64,000 bases of DNA from Rhodovulum sp. (GTDB lineage: Bacteria > Pseudomonadota > Alphaproteobacteria > Rhodobacterales > Rhodobacteraceae): NCBI GenBank assembly GCA_020637615.1, contig JACKKC010000011.1:1-64000 (forward strand). The letters run 5' to 3'. Numbering within the stretch: the stretch's first letter is position 1; every line of letters starts with the position of its first letter. The notes beneath the pieces are model-generated. The model did not search any database. It saw nothing but the letters and a program-made list of their open reading frames with translations, and was not told where the DNA came from. Both the position numbers and the translations under genes were made by a program. Of the stretch, positions 39,084 to 48,550 are shown one piece after another.

Positions 39084-40061
39084 GTGATGGCTCAAGCGGC
39101 GGTTTTGAATGGTCAGTTTCTTAATCTTTTCCCGGGCCTCGAGGATGGCCTGACCGCGGCCGAGGTAGACATCGGCGGGGGTCAGGTTGCCGAGGCTCTC
39201 GTGGTAGCGGCAGTGGTTGTAGTGCTCGACGAAGGCTGCGACGGCGGCCTCGAGCTGGCCCGGCAGGAAGTAGTTCTCGAGCAGAACGCGGTTCTTCAGC
39301 GTCTGGTGCCAGCGCTCGATCTTGCCTTGGGTCTGGGGTGGTTCGGCGCGCCGCGGATATGGGCGATACCCTTGTCCGCGAGCCAGTCCGCGAGATCGCC
39401 CGCGACGTAGGACGAGCCGTTGTCGCTGAGCAACCGGGGACGATGGACGACGTTGGCGGTGTCGCAGCCCGAGGCCGCCAGGGCAAGCTCCAGCGTATCG
39501 GTGACGTCACCGGCGCGCATGCTGGTGCAGAGCTTCCAGGCGACGATGAAGCGGGAATAGTCGTCGAGGATCGTCGAGAGGTAGAACCAGCCCCAGCCGG
39601 CGACCTTGAGATAGGTGAAGTCAGTCTGCCAGAGCTGGTTCGGTCCCGTCGTCTGTTCCGGTGAACGCCTCTGCCGCCTTTGCCACGACGAAGGCAGGGC
39701 TGGTGATCAGGTCGTGCGCCTTGAGCAGGCGATAGACCGAAGCCTCTGAGACGAAATACTTCTCTTCGTCGGTGAAGCGGATGGCCAGCCCCGCGCCGAC
39801 AGCTCCGGCGCCTCGAGCGCGAGGGCGAGAATGCGCTCCCGCACCGGCTCGGGGATGCGGTTCCACACCCGGCCGGGCCTGGGCGACTGGTCCTCCAAGC
39901 CTTCCGGCCCATGCTCACGGTAGCGGTCGTACCAGCGGTAGAAGGTCGCGGACGGCACCCTGATCCGCGCCAGGGTCCGCGCACCGGCAGGTGCGATCCT
40001 TCGACCAGCCGGATGATCTCGAGCTTCGGCGGCGACATACCTCATGCGCGGTCGCCCCAGC
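39084..40061 (-). pseudogene. IS3 element 1 orfB, fragmented
   Basis: Pieces of orfB occur in order in different frames: VPSATFYRWYDRYREHGPEG, then FTDEEKYFVSEASVYRLLKA, then a region for the first DDE motif (QTDFTYLKVAGWGW), then VVHRPRLLSDNGSSYVAGDL, and a C-terminal HYNHCRYHESLGNLTPADVY. At least three small indels separate them. The element could only move with help from another transposase. Confidence 0.8.
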
Positions 40062-40464
40062 CCCCGGTCATGCTTTTTTTGAGCAGACGGTTCTCCAGCG
40101 TGAGATCAGCCACCGCCTCTTTCAGCGCCGCCGCCTCGGCGCGCAGCTCCTTCACCTCAGGACTCGTCGCCTGACGTGCCGTGTCGCCCGCAAGGCGTCG
40201 CTTGCCGGCCTCGAGGAACTCCTTCGACCAGCTGTAGTACAGGCTCTGCGCGATCCCTTCTCGGCGACAGTGCTCCGCGATGCTGTCCTCGCCGCGCAAC
40301 CCGGCGAGGACGATCCTGATCTTTTCCTCCGCCGAATGCTGCTTCCGCGTCGCTCGACGGATCTCTTTCACCACCTTCTCGGCGGCCGCTCTCTGCGTTC
40401 CGGGTTTCTGGCTCATCTCCACTCCTTGGCGGTTACGATGAACCAGAAACCCTCCGTTGCTCAA
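40042..40464 (-). CDS. IS3 element 1 orfA (HTH protein)
   Basis: The 140-residue OrfA carries the IS3-type HTH (TRKQHSAEEKIRIVLAGLRG, EHCRREGIAQSLYYSWSKEF) and a leucine-zipper region (KELRAEAAALKEAVADLTLE). At its end lies T7 at 40074-40080 (A7G on the coding strand), the usual site for the -1 frameshift that makes OrfAB. Because orfB is broken, a full transposase is not produced. An internal ATG (MSQKPGTQRAAAEK) is the more usual start. Confidence 0.8.
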   Translation of the reverse strand: MSNGGFLVHRNRQGVEMSQKPGTQRAAAEKVVKEIRRATRKQHSAEEKIRIVLAGLRGEDSIAEHCRREGIAQSLYYSWSKEFLEAGKRRLAGDTARQATSPEVKELRAEAAALKEAVADLTLENRLLKKSMTGGWGDRA

Positions 40465-40501
40465 TCACCTCAAATCGTCCCACGGGTGCTGACGGCGGAC
40501 A

Positions 40502-41740
40502 ATCATCGGGGTGCTGCGCGAGCATGAGGCGGGGGCGTCGGTCGCCGAGCTCTGCCGCAAGCACGGGATATCGTCGGCGACATTCTACGCTTGGAAGGCC
40601 AAGTTCGGCGGGATGGAGGTGTCGGACGCGAAGCGGCTGAAGACGCTCGATGCGGAGAACGCAAGGCTGAAGCGGCTCTACGCCGACGCGATGCTCGACA
40701 ACACCGGGCTGAAAGAGCTACTGGCAAAAAAAATGGCGACGCCCGCCGCCAGGCGGGACGCGGTCGCGCATCTGAGGACGAGCCTCGAGGTGAGCGAGCG
40801 GCGGGCGTGCACCATCATCGCCGCGGACCGGAGCACGGTCCGCTATTGCAGCCAACGTCCCGACGATGCCGGGGTGCGCGCGCGGCTGCGGGAGCTGGCG
40901 GATCTGCGCCGGAGATTCGGCTATCGCCGGCTGCATGTCCTGCTTCGCGGCGAGGGCCATACCCTGAACCGCAAGAAGACCCAGCGGCTCTACCGCGAGA
41001 AAGGGCTGGCGGTCCGCCGGCGCCGATCGCGCCGCCGGATCGCGGTGGCGCGCACGCCGATCCCGAGGCCGGAAGGGCCGAACTGCCGCTGGTCGACCGA
41101 CTTCGTGCACGACCAGCTGGCCTGCGGGCGCCGGTTCCGGGTGCTGACGGTCATCGATGATGTGACCAAGGAATGCCTCGCCGCCGTCCCGGACACCTCG
41201 CTCACCGGCAAGCGGGTGGTGCGCGAGATGGGCGCCCTGATCGCGCGGCGCGGGCGCCCGGACGTCATCGTCAGCGACAACGGCACCGAGTTCACCTCCT
41301 CGGCAGTCCTGGCCTTCATCCAGGCAACCAAGGTCGATTGGCGCTACATCACGCCGGGCAAGCCGACCGAGAACGCCTTCGCCGAGAGCTTCCAGGGGAG
41401 GATGCGCGACGCGTGTCTCAACGCGCACCTGTTCTTCTCGATGAACCACGCCCGCGCCGCCGTCGCCCGCTGGGTCGAGGAGTTCAACACCGCGCGGCCC
41501 CACTCGGCGATCGGCTACATGACGCCGGCCGCCTACGCCGCCAAGCTCGCCGCAATGGGCGATCGGCTCCGCGTGACGGAAGCGCTCCACCGATCGCCCA
41601 TTGCTCTGTCGGCGCAAGCGCGCCAGTTTGACCGCGGGACTCCAGCTTCGGCCGGATGAAAGGCGGGGGTCACAGCAAGAGGTCTCTCAGAGCCGATCCA
41701 TTGCCGGCCCGATCCACCAGATGCCGGGACTGCACGGCCA
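40502..41740 (+). mobile_element. IS3-type element 2, left end missing
   Basis: The left part of this element (terminal repeat and about ten codons of orfA) is missing: the coding sequence begins abruptly at IIGVLREHEAGAS exactly where IS3 element 1 ends. The right limit lies between the stop at 41659 and the start of IS630 copy B near 41741 and is not precisely visible. Confidence 0.7.
40511..41659 (+). CDS. IS3-type transposase, fused OrfA-OrfB, 5' truncated
   Basis: The 382-residue frame starts at GTG 40511. OrfA motifs (LCRKHGISSATFYAWKAKFG) run into OrfB at an A8 run (40726-40733). That is where these elements normally shift frame; here both parts are in one frame (LLAKKMATPAARRDAVAHLR). 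The DDE core is intact: NCRWSTDFVHDQLACGRRFR, DVIVSDNGTEFTSSAVL and NAFAESFQGRMRDACLN, with YITPGKPTEN and RPHSAIGYMTP. It lacks the native start and the left terminal repeat, so the element is probably immobile although the catalytic part could be made. Confidence 0.85.
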   Translation: MLREHEAGASVAELCRKHGISSATFYAWKAKFGGMEVSDAKRLKTLDAENARLKRLYADAMLDNTGLKELLAKKMATPAARRDAVAHLRTSLEVSERRACTIIAADRSTVRYCSQRPDDAGVRARLRELADLRRRFGYRRLHVLLRGEGHTLNRKKTQRLYREKGLAVRRRRSRRRIAVARTPIPRPEGPNCRWSTDFVHDQLACGRRFRVLTVIDDVTKECLAAVPDTSLTGKRVVREMGALIARRGRPDVIVSDNGTEFTSSAVLAFIQATKVDWRYITPGKPTENAFAESFQGRMRDACLNAHLFFSMNHARAAVARWVEEFNTARPHSAIGYMTPAAYAAKLAAMGDRLRVTEALHRSPIALSAQARQFDRGTPASAG

Positions 41741-42819
41741 GTCACCCGAATCTAAAGTTCGGCACATGTGTTTCGCTGTGTCCGCTGGCAGAACCGCTTG
41801 ACGGATGCGAGGATCTCATCAGCTGATTTGACCCATCGGTATGGCTTGGGCTTCTCGTTATGCGCCTCAATGAAGGCGGCAATGTCGGCCTCTAGCTCGG
41901 CGGTGGACCGGTGGACACCCCGTTGCAGTTGCTTGCGTGTCAACTCAGCGAACCAACGCTCCACTTGGTTGATCCAGCTTGCCGACGTGGGCGTGAAATG
42001 CACGTGCCAGTGCGGGCGGCGCGCCAGCCACGCCTTGACGCGCGGCGTTTTGTGCGTGGCATAGTTGTCCATCACCAGATGCACCTCCGGCCCGTCCGGC
42101 ATGGCAACGTCGATCTTCTTGAGGAAGTCGAGGAACCCGGTCGCCTGATGCCGTTTGTAGCATTTCCCGATCACCGCCCCCGTGGCGATATCGAGCGCGG
42201 CAAACAGCGACGTCGTGCCGTGTCGAATGTATGTGTGGTTCTGCGTTCGGCGACACCCGACGCCATCGGCAGCACCGGCTGTTCGCGGTCCAGCGCCTGA
42301 TCTGCGATTTTTCATCTACACACAGCACGATAGCCCGGTTCGGCGGCGACATGTAAAGGCCGATGACGATGTCCTGCACCTTGTCGACGAACAGCGGATC
42401 GGTCGAGAGTTTGAACGTCCTCGCCCGATGCGGCTGAAGGCCGAAGGCGGCCCAGATGCGCCGGATTGTCGTATGCGACAGGCGCGTTGCTGCTTCGGCC
42501 ATCGATCGGATCGACCAATGGGTGGCATCCTTCGGCGCGCTGTTCAGTGTGCGTTCGATTACCGCAGCAACCTGATCGTCCGATACGGTGCGTGGCCGAC
42601 CGGGCCGGTATTCGTCGGTCAAACCCTCGATCCGCTCCTTCACAAACCGCCTGCGCCATTTGCCAACAGTGTGCTCATGCACACCGAGCCGCGCACCAGC
42701 CTCCTTGCTTTGAAGCCCTTCCGCGCAGAGCAAGATCATCCTGCACCGGTCCGAGAGCGACCGCGCCGCCTTGTGTCGCCGAACCTGTGCTTCGAGGAAG
42801 GCCCGTTCCTCCTCACTCA
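41741..42819 (-). mobile_element. IS630-type element, copy B (interrupted)
   Basis: This copy matches copy A from GTCACCCGAATCTAAAGTTC onward and stops at 42819, where an IS5/IS1031-type element begins. The remaining 60 or so bases of the element's 5' coding end are not found on the other side of that IS, so they were lost. Copies A and B lie in direct orientation. Confidence 0.8.
41752..42819 (-). pseudogene. IS630-type transposase, frameshifted (copy B)
   Basis: The N-terminal part (EERAFLEAQVRRHKAARSLS, then [20 protein letters not shown]) reads on through [20 protein letters not shown] and [20 protein letters not shown] to [10 protein letters not shown]. The frame is then lost near 42290. 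The C-terminal part is open in another frame (HTYIRHGTTSLFAALDIATG, KCYKRHQATGFLDFLKKIDV, HLVMDNYATHKTPRVKAWLA). Copy B is less damaged than copy A in the middle. The present start (ATG 42865) lies inside the adjacent IS5-type element, giving a chimeric N-terminus. Confidence 0.85.
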
Positions 42820-43713
42820 GAGGCTGTTTGAAAACAGTTGAGGCGTTTCCGTCCGCGTGATTCATGCTGTGGATGTGGACAGCTGAAAGCCGCGGGCGGA
42901 TGGCCCGGATCGAGAAGAAGACAAAGCGCTACCCGAGCGACCTGACGGATGCGGAATGGGCCGGAATTGAGCCGCTCCTGCCGCCGCCGGCGCGAACGGG
43001 GCGCAAGCGCACCGTGGACCTGCGGGAAGTCCTGAACGCGATCAGATACATGGTCCGCTCCGGCTGCGAGTGGCGGATGCTGCCCGTCCATTTCCCGCCC
43101 TGGCAGACGGTCTACTGGTGGTTTCGCCGCTTCGTGCGGCTGCTGCTGTTTCGCACGATCCACGACGTCGCCCTGATGGTCGACCGCGAGCGGGCCGGCC
43201 GCGCGCCCGCGCCTTCCGCGGCGATCCTCGACAGCCAGACGGTGAAGGCCCCCGCCGCGCACGGCAGCCGCGGCTTCGACGGCGCGAAGAAGACCGTCGG
43301 CCGCAAGCGCCACATCGCGGTGGACACCGACGGTCGCCTGCTGATGGTCGGCCTGACCACCGCCGACATCTCCGACAGCGCCGGGGCGCAGGCCATCCTC
43401 GACGCGCTCTGCCGGCGCTGGCCCTGGGTGAAGCATCTGTTCGCCGACGGCGCCTATGACCGCCGGCAGATGCTCGACAAGGCGGCTTTCCTCGACTTCG
43501 TCCTCGAGATCGTCCCCCGAAGCGACGCGCCCGGCTTCCAGAACCTGCCGCGGCGCTGGGTCGTCGAGCGGACCTTCGGGTGGCTCACCCGATATCGCCG
43601 GCTGGTCCGCGACTACGAGGCCCGTCTCGATGTCTCCGAGGCCATGATCTACGCGGGAATGTCATCCTCTCTCCTGCGCAGGATCACTCACCCCTGAGTT
43701 GTCAAACGGACTC
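42820..43713 (+). mobile_element. IS5-family element (IS1031-like)
   Basis: The ends GAGGCTGTTTGAAAAC (from 42820) and GAGTCCGTTTGACAAC (read inward from 43713) match at 13 of 16 bases. TCA flanks both sides (42817-42819 and 43714-43716), fitting the 3-base TNA duplication of the IS1031 group. The element is 894 bases. However, the right flank does not continue IS630 copy B, so the matching TCA may be coincidence after a deletion. Confidence 0.82.
42900..43697 (+). CDS. IS5-family transposase
   Basis: From ATG 42900 (MARIEKKTKRYPSDLTDAEW) the 265-residue transposase is intact. It has the DUF4096-type N-terminus (GIEPLLPPPARTGRKRTVDL, SGCEWRMLPVHFPPWQTVYW) and the DDE core: D in ILDSQTVKAPAAHG, D in HLFADGAYDRRQML, E in RRWVVERTFGWLTRYRRLVR. 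This is the only transposase in the island that looks fully functional. ATG 42864 gives a longer form but is less conserved. Confidence 0.88.
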   Translation: MARIEKKTKRYPSDLTDAEWAGIEPLLPPPARTGRKRTVDLREVLNAIRYMVRSGCEWRMLPVHFPPWQTVYWWFRRFVRLLLFRTIHDVALMVDRERAGRAPAPSAAILDSQTVKAPAAHGSRGFDGAKKTVGRKRHIAVDTDGRLLMVGLTTADISDSAGAQAILDALCRRWPWVKHLFADGAYDRRQMLDKAAFLDFVLEIVPRSDAPGFQNLPRRWVVERTFGWLTRYRRLVRDYEARLDVSEAMIYAGMSSSLLRRITHP

Positions 43714-44046
43714 TCAGGTCCGATCCCGACAGAGCGACATACCCATGGCGATCCCTGGCTCCGAAAAGGCTGAAATCGGCGAGAGTCGTGTAGCGTGCAA
43801 GTCCATGGTCCCCTCCATTTTCACAAAGGGAATCAGAGACGATACGACCATGCAAGGCAGATGTGTGAATATCATAGGCACCCGGCAGACAGGCGCGCGC
43901 GGATCTGTCTCTCGCCAAATCCGCGGAGAAGATGCAACGCAGCCACGGCGGGCAGGCGCCGGTCCGGGGGCCGAAACGTCGGACCGACGGTACTTGATGC
44001 CGGGCCTTGTCTGGGGGGGCCGGTGAAGGCTAAAGAGCGCGGGGCA
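43714..44046. other. Region before tRNA-Val, no gene seen
   Basis: About 330 bases between the IS5-type element and tRNA-Val have no convincing open frame on either strand. Composition is less GC-rich than the flanking IS. It is presumably the remaining natural upstream region of the tRNA gene. Confidence 0.4.
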
Positions 44047-44122
<76 letters not shown>

Positions 44123-44635
44123 ACACTTTCACTCGTAATGTCAATGACATGCGCGCGGAGTTCTGCCCGCGCCATGTCGCTGCAAAGGCCGCCCGCTGCG
44201 CCTCCGCTGCACTGAATGCCTGCCGAGCATCGGAGACGACGGCAGATGGAGACGATCAACAGACGACCGAGCGGGAAGCAGCAGGCGACGAAGGAACACG
44301 ATGGCAGATCGCGCAGCTGCTCGTTTGGCATGCATTCCGAAGTGGGCCCGCGAGACGGGGTGAAAAGCTGAACGCGGCGAGTTGCATGCGCTGAGCGGTT
44401 AGCCGGCGGCGACACTCCAACACCCGGCCGTTGGATGCAACAACGCGAGCCGTGGACGGGCCGGCGATGTGGCCAATGCCGCATTAGTCCCCGGGAAACA
44501 GATCAGCGCAGACACACAGTCGCGAACTTTGGCCCACCTCTACGGATATTAAGTGCGATCACGCGGAAGCTAGAGCGGAATCCGATCAGTCTGCATCGTA
44601 CCCGGCGGCTGCGAAGTAGTTTGCGCATTCCCTAA
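44123..44635. other. Region between tRNA-Val and IS630 copy D, no gene seen
   Basis: About 510 bases contain only short frames without protein character. I looked for a repeat of the tRNA 3' end as a sign of an integrated element and saw none in the window. Confidence 0.4.
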
Positions 44636-45600
44636 GGACTGAAGGTGTCGACGATACGTCCGATGGCGTGCCAGAGGCCGGCGACGGTTCGCTCGGCGGC
44701 CTTTCGGAGCAGGGCCTTGAGTTTGGCGAATGCGTTCTCGATCGGATTGAAGTCGGGGCTGTAGGGCGGGAGGAAGAGGAGCGCCGCGCCGGCAGCCTCG
44801 ATGAGCGCGCGGACCCTCGGCCCCTTGTGGCTGGAGAGGTTGTCCATGACGACGACATCGCCGGGCCGGAGCTCCGGCACGAGGACCTGCGCGACGTAGG
44901 CCTCGAAGGCCTCGCGGTTGATCGGTCCGGAGAGCACGAAGGGCGCGATCATGCCGCGCAGCGTGAGGGCGGCGACGACGGTGGTGGTCTTCCAGTGGCC
45001 GTGTGGCACGCCGACGCGCAGGCGCTCGCCACGGGGCGCGCGGCCGTGGGTGCGGGCCATGTTGGTCTTCGCCCATCCTCCGCAGGACAATCGATCCCCC
45101 GGATCGATTGCTGATCCTGCTCCGACATCGATGAAGACCAGCCGCGCGGGGTCGAGGTCGGGCTGCGCCTCGAACCAGGCCTCGCGCCGCTTCAGGACGT
45201 CGGGCCGGTCCTGCTCGCTGGCGTGCGCGGTCTTTTTTTGCGCGTGATCCGGTGGCGGGCGAAGAAGCGCTGCAGCGTCCCGTAGCCGAAGGCGTGGCCG
45301 CGGCTCGCCATCGCCACCCGCAGTTCCTCCATGGTGATGTCCGGGGTCTCGGCAACGAGCCCGAGCACCAGAGCGGCTTGGGCCTCGATCCGCCCCGAAC
45401 GGCGATCCCCGCCCAGCGGTCCCGGCCGGACGTCCCCCTTCTCGCGGGCCAGCGTCCGCCAGCGGCTCACGCTCGCCGCACTTACCCCGAACCGGGCGGC
45501 CGCCTCCCGATGCGTCGCCCCCGCGGCGACCGCCGCGAGAACCCGGGTCCGAAGGCCGACAGAGAGCGCTTTCGACATGCCTGCCGGCCTCCCCTCCGGC
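44636..45600 (-). mobile_element. IS630-type element, copy D
   Basis: The sequence from AGGACTGAAGGTGTCGACGA (44634) is almost identical to copy C (from 33131) over about 640 bases in direct orientation, 11.5 kb apart. Copy D continues through a complete 5' region to beyond 45578. Terminal repeats are not clear enough to give exact ends. It stands just downstream of the ABC ATPase gene that ends at 45667. Confidence 0.75.
44637..45578 (-). pseudogene. IS630-type transposase with A7 frameshift site and a disrupted catalytic motif (copy D)
   Basis: The first frame (45578-45192) has the HTH region (MSKALSVGLRTRVLAAVAAG, THREAAARFGVSAASVSRWR). At T7 45233-45239 (A7G on the coding strand) a -1 shift continues into KKTAHASEQDRPDVLKRREA. 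The catalytic half follows: VFID, an inserted VGAGSAIDPGDRLSCGG, WAKTNMARTHGRAPRGERLR, VVVMDNLSSHKGPRVRALIE, PPYSPDFNPIENAFAKLKAL. Frameshifting of this sort is normal for the family; the insert after the first catalytic Asp is not. I call it a probable pseudogene because of the insert. Confidence 0.75.
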
Positions 45601-45666
45601 AGACAGCTTGAATCAGAACCCGCGCTTCAGGGGAATCCCCAAGATTCACTCAGCTCGGGTCTCGCT

Positions 45667-46740
45667 CTAGAATCTTGCGCCAGTATCCCGCGAAAAGAGC
45701 GAGGCTGCCGTGGCGCTGAAATCGAGACCGATCTCTTCTCCCTCCCGACACGCCCGATCCCTCTCGACCCTGACCGACCACAGCCTGCCATCGACCGACA
45801 TCCAGAGGATCCGGTCCGCCCCCATCAGGTCGATGCTCTCGACGCGGGCCCGGAGCCGGCCCGCTTCGGGTGCCGTCAGGCGGAGCGCCTCTGGCCGGAT
45901 GCCGAGTTCGGCCTCGCCGGCGGGCGTCCCGTTCGCAACGTCGTAGCCGGACAGGTCGAGGTCGCCGCCGTCACGGACGAGGCGGAGCCCATTCTCCGCG
46001 ACGACGGTTCCGGACAGGAAATTCATCGACGGCGAGCCGAGGAACCCTGCGACGAAGCGGGTCATCGGCTTGTCATAGATCGCCTGCGGCGTGTCGTATT
46101 GCTCAACCTTGCCGCCCGAGAGCACGGCGACCCGGTCCGCCATGGTCATCGCCTCGACCTGATCGTGGGTGACATAGACGATGGTGGTCCCGAGATCGCG
46201 ATGAAGCTTCTTGATCTCGACCCGCGTTTCTGTGCGCAACTTCGCATCGAGGTTGGACAGAGGCTCGTCGAAGAGGCAGACATCCGTCGACCGGATCAGC
46301 GCTCGGCCGATGGCCACCCGCTGGCGCTGGCCCCCCGAGAGCTGGCCGGGCTTGCGATCGAGCAGTCCTTCGATCTGCAGGAGCTCCGATACCCATTTCA
46401 GACGCTTCTCGATCTCGGCGCGGGGCGTCCGGTCGATCCTGAGCCCGAAGGTCAGATTGTCGCGGACACGCATCGTCGGAAAAAGCGCGTAGGACTGAAA
46501 CACCATCGCCAGGCCCCGGTCGGCGGGCTCGGCCGTCGTCACGTCCCTGTCGCCGATCAGAAGCTGGCCGCCGCTCGGATCCTCGAGTCCCGCGATGATG
46601 TTCAGCAGCGTGGACTTGCCGCATCCCGACGGCCCGAGAAGGACGATAAACTCGCCAGGCTCGATCTGGAGATTGATTCCCGACAATACCGGCGTGGCGC
46701 CGTAGGATTTCGAGACGTTCCTGAGACGGATGCTCTTCAC
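45667..46740 (-). CDS. Carbohydrate ABC transporter ATP-binding protein (MsmK/UgpC type)
   Basis: GTG 46740 starts VKSIRLRNVSKSYGATPVLS. The 357-residue ATPase has Walker A (GPSGCGKST), ABC signature ([14 protein letters not shown]), Walker B ([12 protein letters not shown]), H-loop (YVTHDQ) and a TOBE domain (LGIRPEALRLTAP). It energises the permeases encoded just upstream on the minus strand. An IS630 copy ends within about 70 bases of its 3' end without damaging it. Confidence 0.9.
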   Translation of the reverse strand: MKSIRLRNVSKSYGATPVLSGINLQIEPGEFIVLLGPSGCGKSTLLNIIAGLEDPSGGQLLIGDRDVTTAEPADRGLAMVFQSYALFPTMRVRDNLTFGLRIDRTPRAEIEKRLKWVSELLQIEGLLDRKPGQLSGGQRQRVAIGRALIRSTDVCLFDEPLSNLDAKLRTETRVEIKKLHRDLGTTIVYVTHDQVEAMTMADRVAVLSGGKVEQYDTPQAIYDKPMTRFVAGFLGSPSMNFLSGTVVAENGLRLVRDGGDLDLSGYDVANGTPAGEAELGIRPEALRLTAPEAGRLRARVESIDLMGADRILWMSVDGRLWSVRVERDRACREGEEIGLDFSATAASLFSRDTGARF

Positions 46741-46748
46741 GGCGGGTC

Positions 46749-47615
46749 CTACCCCTTCACTGCGCCGGCCGCGATCCCGCGCACGAAATAGCGACCGGAG
46801 AGAAAATAGACGACGAGGGCGGGCAGCGCGGTCAGAAGGCTGGCGGCCATGTTGACGTTGAGGATGGCCGCACCACGGGTATTGCTGACGATATTGTTGA
46901 GCTGCACCGTCATCGGCATGTTGTCGTTGCCCGCGAAGATCAGCCCGAGCAGGTAGTCGTTCCAGATTCCGGTGAATTGCAGGATGGCGACCACGAGGAT
47001 GATGTTCGTGGACATCGGCAGGATCACCGAAAAGAAGGTCCGCAGGAAACTCGCACCTTCCATCCGCGCGGCCTTGGTGATCTCGCCGGGGATGCCGAGG
47101 TAGAAGTTGCGAAAGACCAGCGTCGTGAACGGCAGGCCGAAGATGACATGAACGGCGACGATCCCGGGATAGGTGCCGAAGAGGCCGACGCGGCTGAGCA
47201 TGATGACCGTCGGATAGATCATCGATTGGTAGGGCACGAACAGGGCCACGCTGATCAGGAACATCGTCGCATTGGACAGGCCCGATTTCCACTCGGTCAG
47301 CGCAAACCCGTTCAGCGCACCGAACAGGATGGAGATGATCACTGCCGGGATCGTGATCTTGAACGAATTCCACAGGCCGGGCGAGATCCCGTGGCAGTCC
47401 AGTCCGGAACAGGCTTCGGACCAGGCCACGCGCCAGGCGTCGAAGGACGGTGCAGCAGGCAGCGCGAGCAGCGATCCGGCCCGGATCTCGTCCATGGGCT
47501 TGAGCGAGTTGAGGACCACGAGCGCAATGGGAAGGAGAAAGAAGATGGCCGAGGCCAGCAGGAACGCATAGAGACCGATCGTTCCGATATCGGACTTCCG
47601 CGAGGTCGCGCTCAT
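46749..47615 (-). CDS. Carbohydrate ABC transporter permease (MalG type)
   Basis: The 288-residue inner-membrane permease has about six helices (IGLYAFLLASAIFFLLPIAL near the start) and the EAA loop KAARMEGASFLRTFFSVILP. It pairs with the MalF-type permease whose gene overlaps it by four bases. SNTRGAAILNVNMAASLLTA near the end is typical of glucoside and oligosaccharide permeases. Confidence 0.9.
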   Translation of the reverse strand: MSATSRKSDIGTIGLYAFLLASAIFFLLPIALVVLNSLKPMDEIRAGSLLALPAAPSFDAWRVAWSEACSGLDCHGISPGLWNSFKITIPAVIISILFGALNGFALTEWKSGLSNATMFLISVALFVPYQSMIYPTVIMLSRVGLFGTYPGIVAVHVIFGLPFTTLVFRNFYLGIPGEITKAARMEGASFLRTFFSVILPMSTNIILVVAILQFTGIWNDYLLGLIFAGNDNMPMTVQLNNIVSNTRGAAILNVNMAASLLTALPALVVYFLSGRYFVRGIAAGAVKG

Positions 47616-48489
47616 TTCTTCTGCGCCCGGTATTCCGCCCAGAAGTAGGGCACTAGCATCGCCACGACGAGCAGCATCATCAGAATCGAGGCGGCGGAGG
47701 CGAAGCCAATGTTCGCCCGGCCAAAGAAGTGATCGACGGCGAATTTCGCAGGCAGGTCCGAGGCGAAGCCGGGGCCGCCCTTGGTCAGCGTGATCACCAG
47801 ATCGTAGGCGCGGATCACGTCGGATGCGAGCAGAACCACCGCCGAGGCGACCACCGGCCAGAGGCTCGGCAGGATGATCTGGAGATAGCCGCGCCAGAGC
47901 GGAATCCCCTCGACCCGGATCGCCTTCCAGAGGTCGCTTCCGACCCCGCGCAGCCCGGCGAGCACGATGATCATCGCGAAGCCCACCGAATGCCAGACAC
48001 CGGCGATGACCAGCGTGTAGATCGCCCGATCCGGATCGCTCAGCCAGTCGAAGGCGAAGCTCTCGAAGCCGAGCCCGCGCATGATGGCCTGCACCCCCTG
48101 CGCGGGTTCGAAGATCCAGCGCCAGGCGAGGCCCGTGACGACCAGTGACACGGCGAAGGGATAGAGGAAGATCGCCCGGAAAACCCCCTCCCCCGGACGT
48201 TCCGGTCGAGCAGAATGGCCAGGAAGATGCCCAGCCCCATGGAGATCGCGATATAGAGGACGCCGAAGATCACCATGTTGACCAGCGACACGATCCACCG
48301 ATCCGTGGACCACAGCCGCGAATACTGGTCGAAACCGACGAAATTGTAGACCGGCAGCAGCTTCGAGTTGGTCATGGAGATCACTCCCGTCCAGACCAGC
48401 GAGCCGTAGAAGAAGAGCGCCACCACCAGAAAGAACAGGACCGCGACGCGCGCGGGCCTGTAGGACGACCTGAAGTTGCCTGACTTCAT
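47612..48489 (-). pseudogene. Carbohydrate ABC transporter permease (MalF type), frameshifted in this sequence
   Basis: From ATG 48489 (MKSGNFRSSYRPARVAVLFF) the frame is good up to FLAILLDRNVRG. It then continues in another frame as EGVFRAIFLYPFAVSLVVTG and on to the EAA-type motif KAIRVEGIPLWRGYLQIILP and the end. One missing G in the run near 48190 explains the shift; adding one G restores the reading. All other genes of the operon are intact, so this is either a sequencing error in a G-rich run or a recent mutation that disables uptake. Without the error it would be a normal permease of about 290 residues. Confidence 0.85.
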
Positions 48490-48550
48490 TCGGCTCTCTC
48501 GCAGGGGAAACGGGGCGGCCGTCTCGGCCACCAGCCATCCGGCGGGGAGG

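Larger units (their letters stand above)
38997..40501 (-). mobile_element. IS3-type element 1
   Basis: The ends TGTCCGTCGTCAG (from 38997) and TGTCCGCCGTCAG (read inward from 40501) are inverted repeats, with similarity continuing beyond them. The element is about 1505 bases. The flanks CGT and ATC show no target duplication. On the left it ends the beta-solenoid gene. On the right it abuts codon 11 or so of another IS3 transposase, so a deletion next to this IS removed the intervening DNA. Confidence 0.85.
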
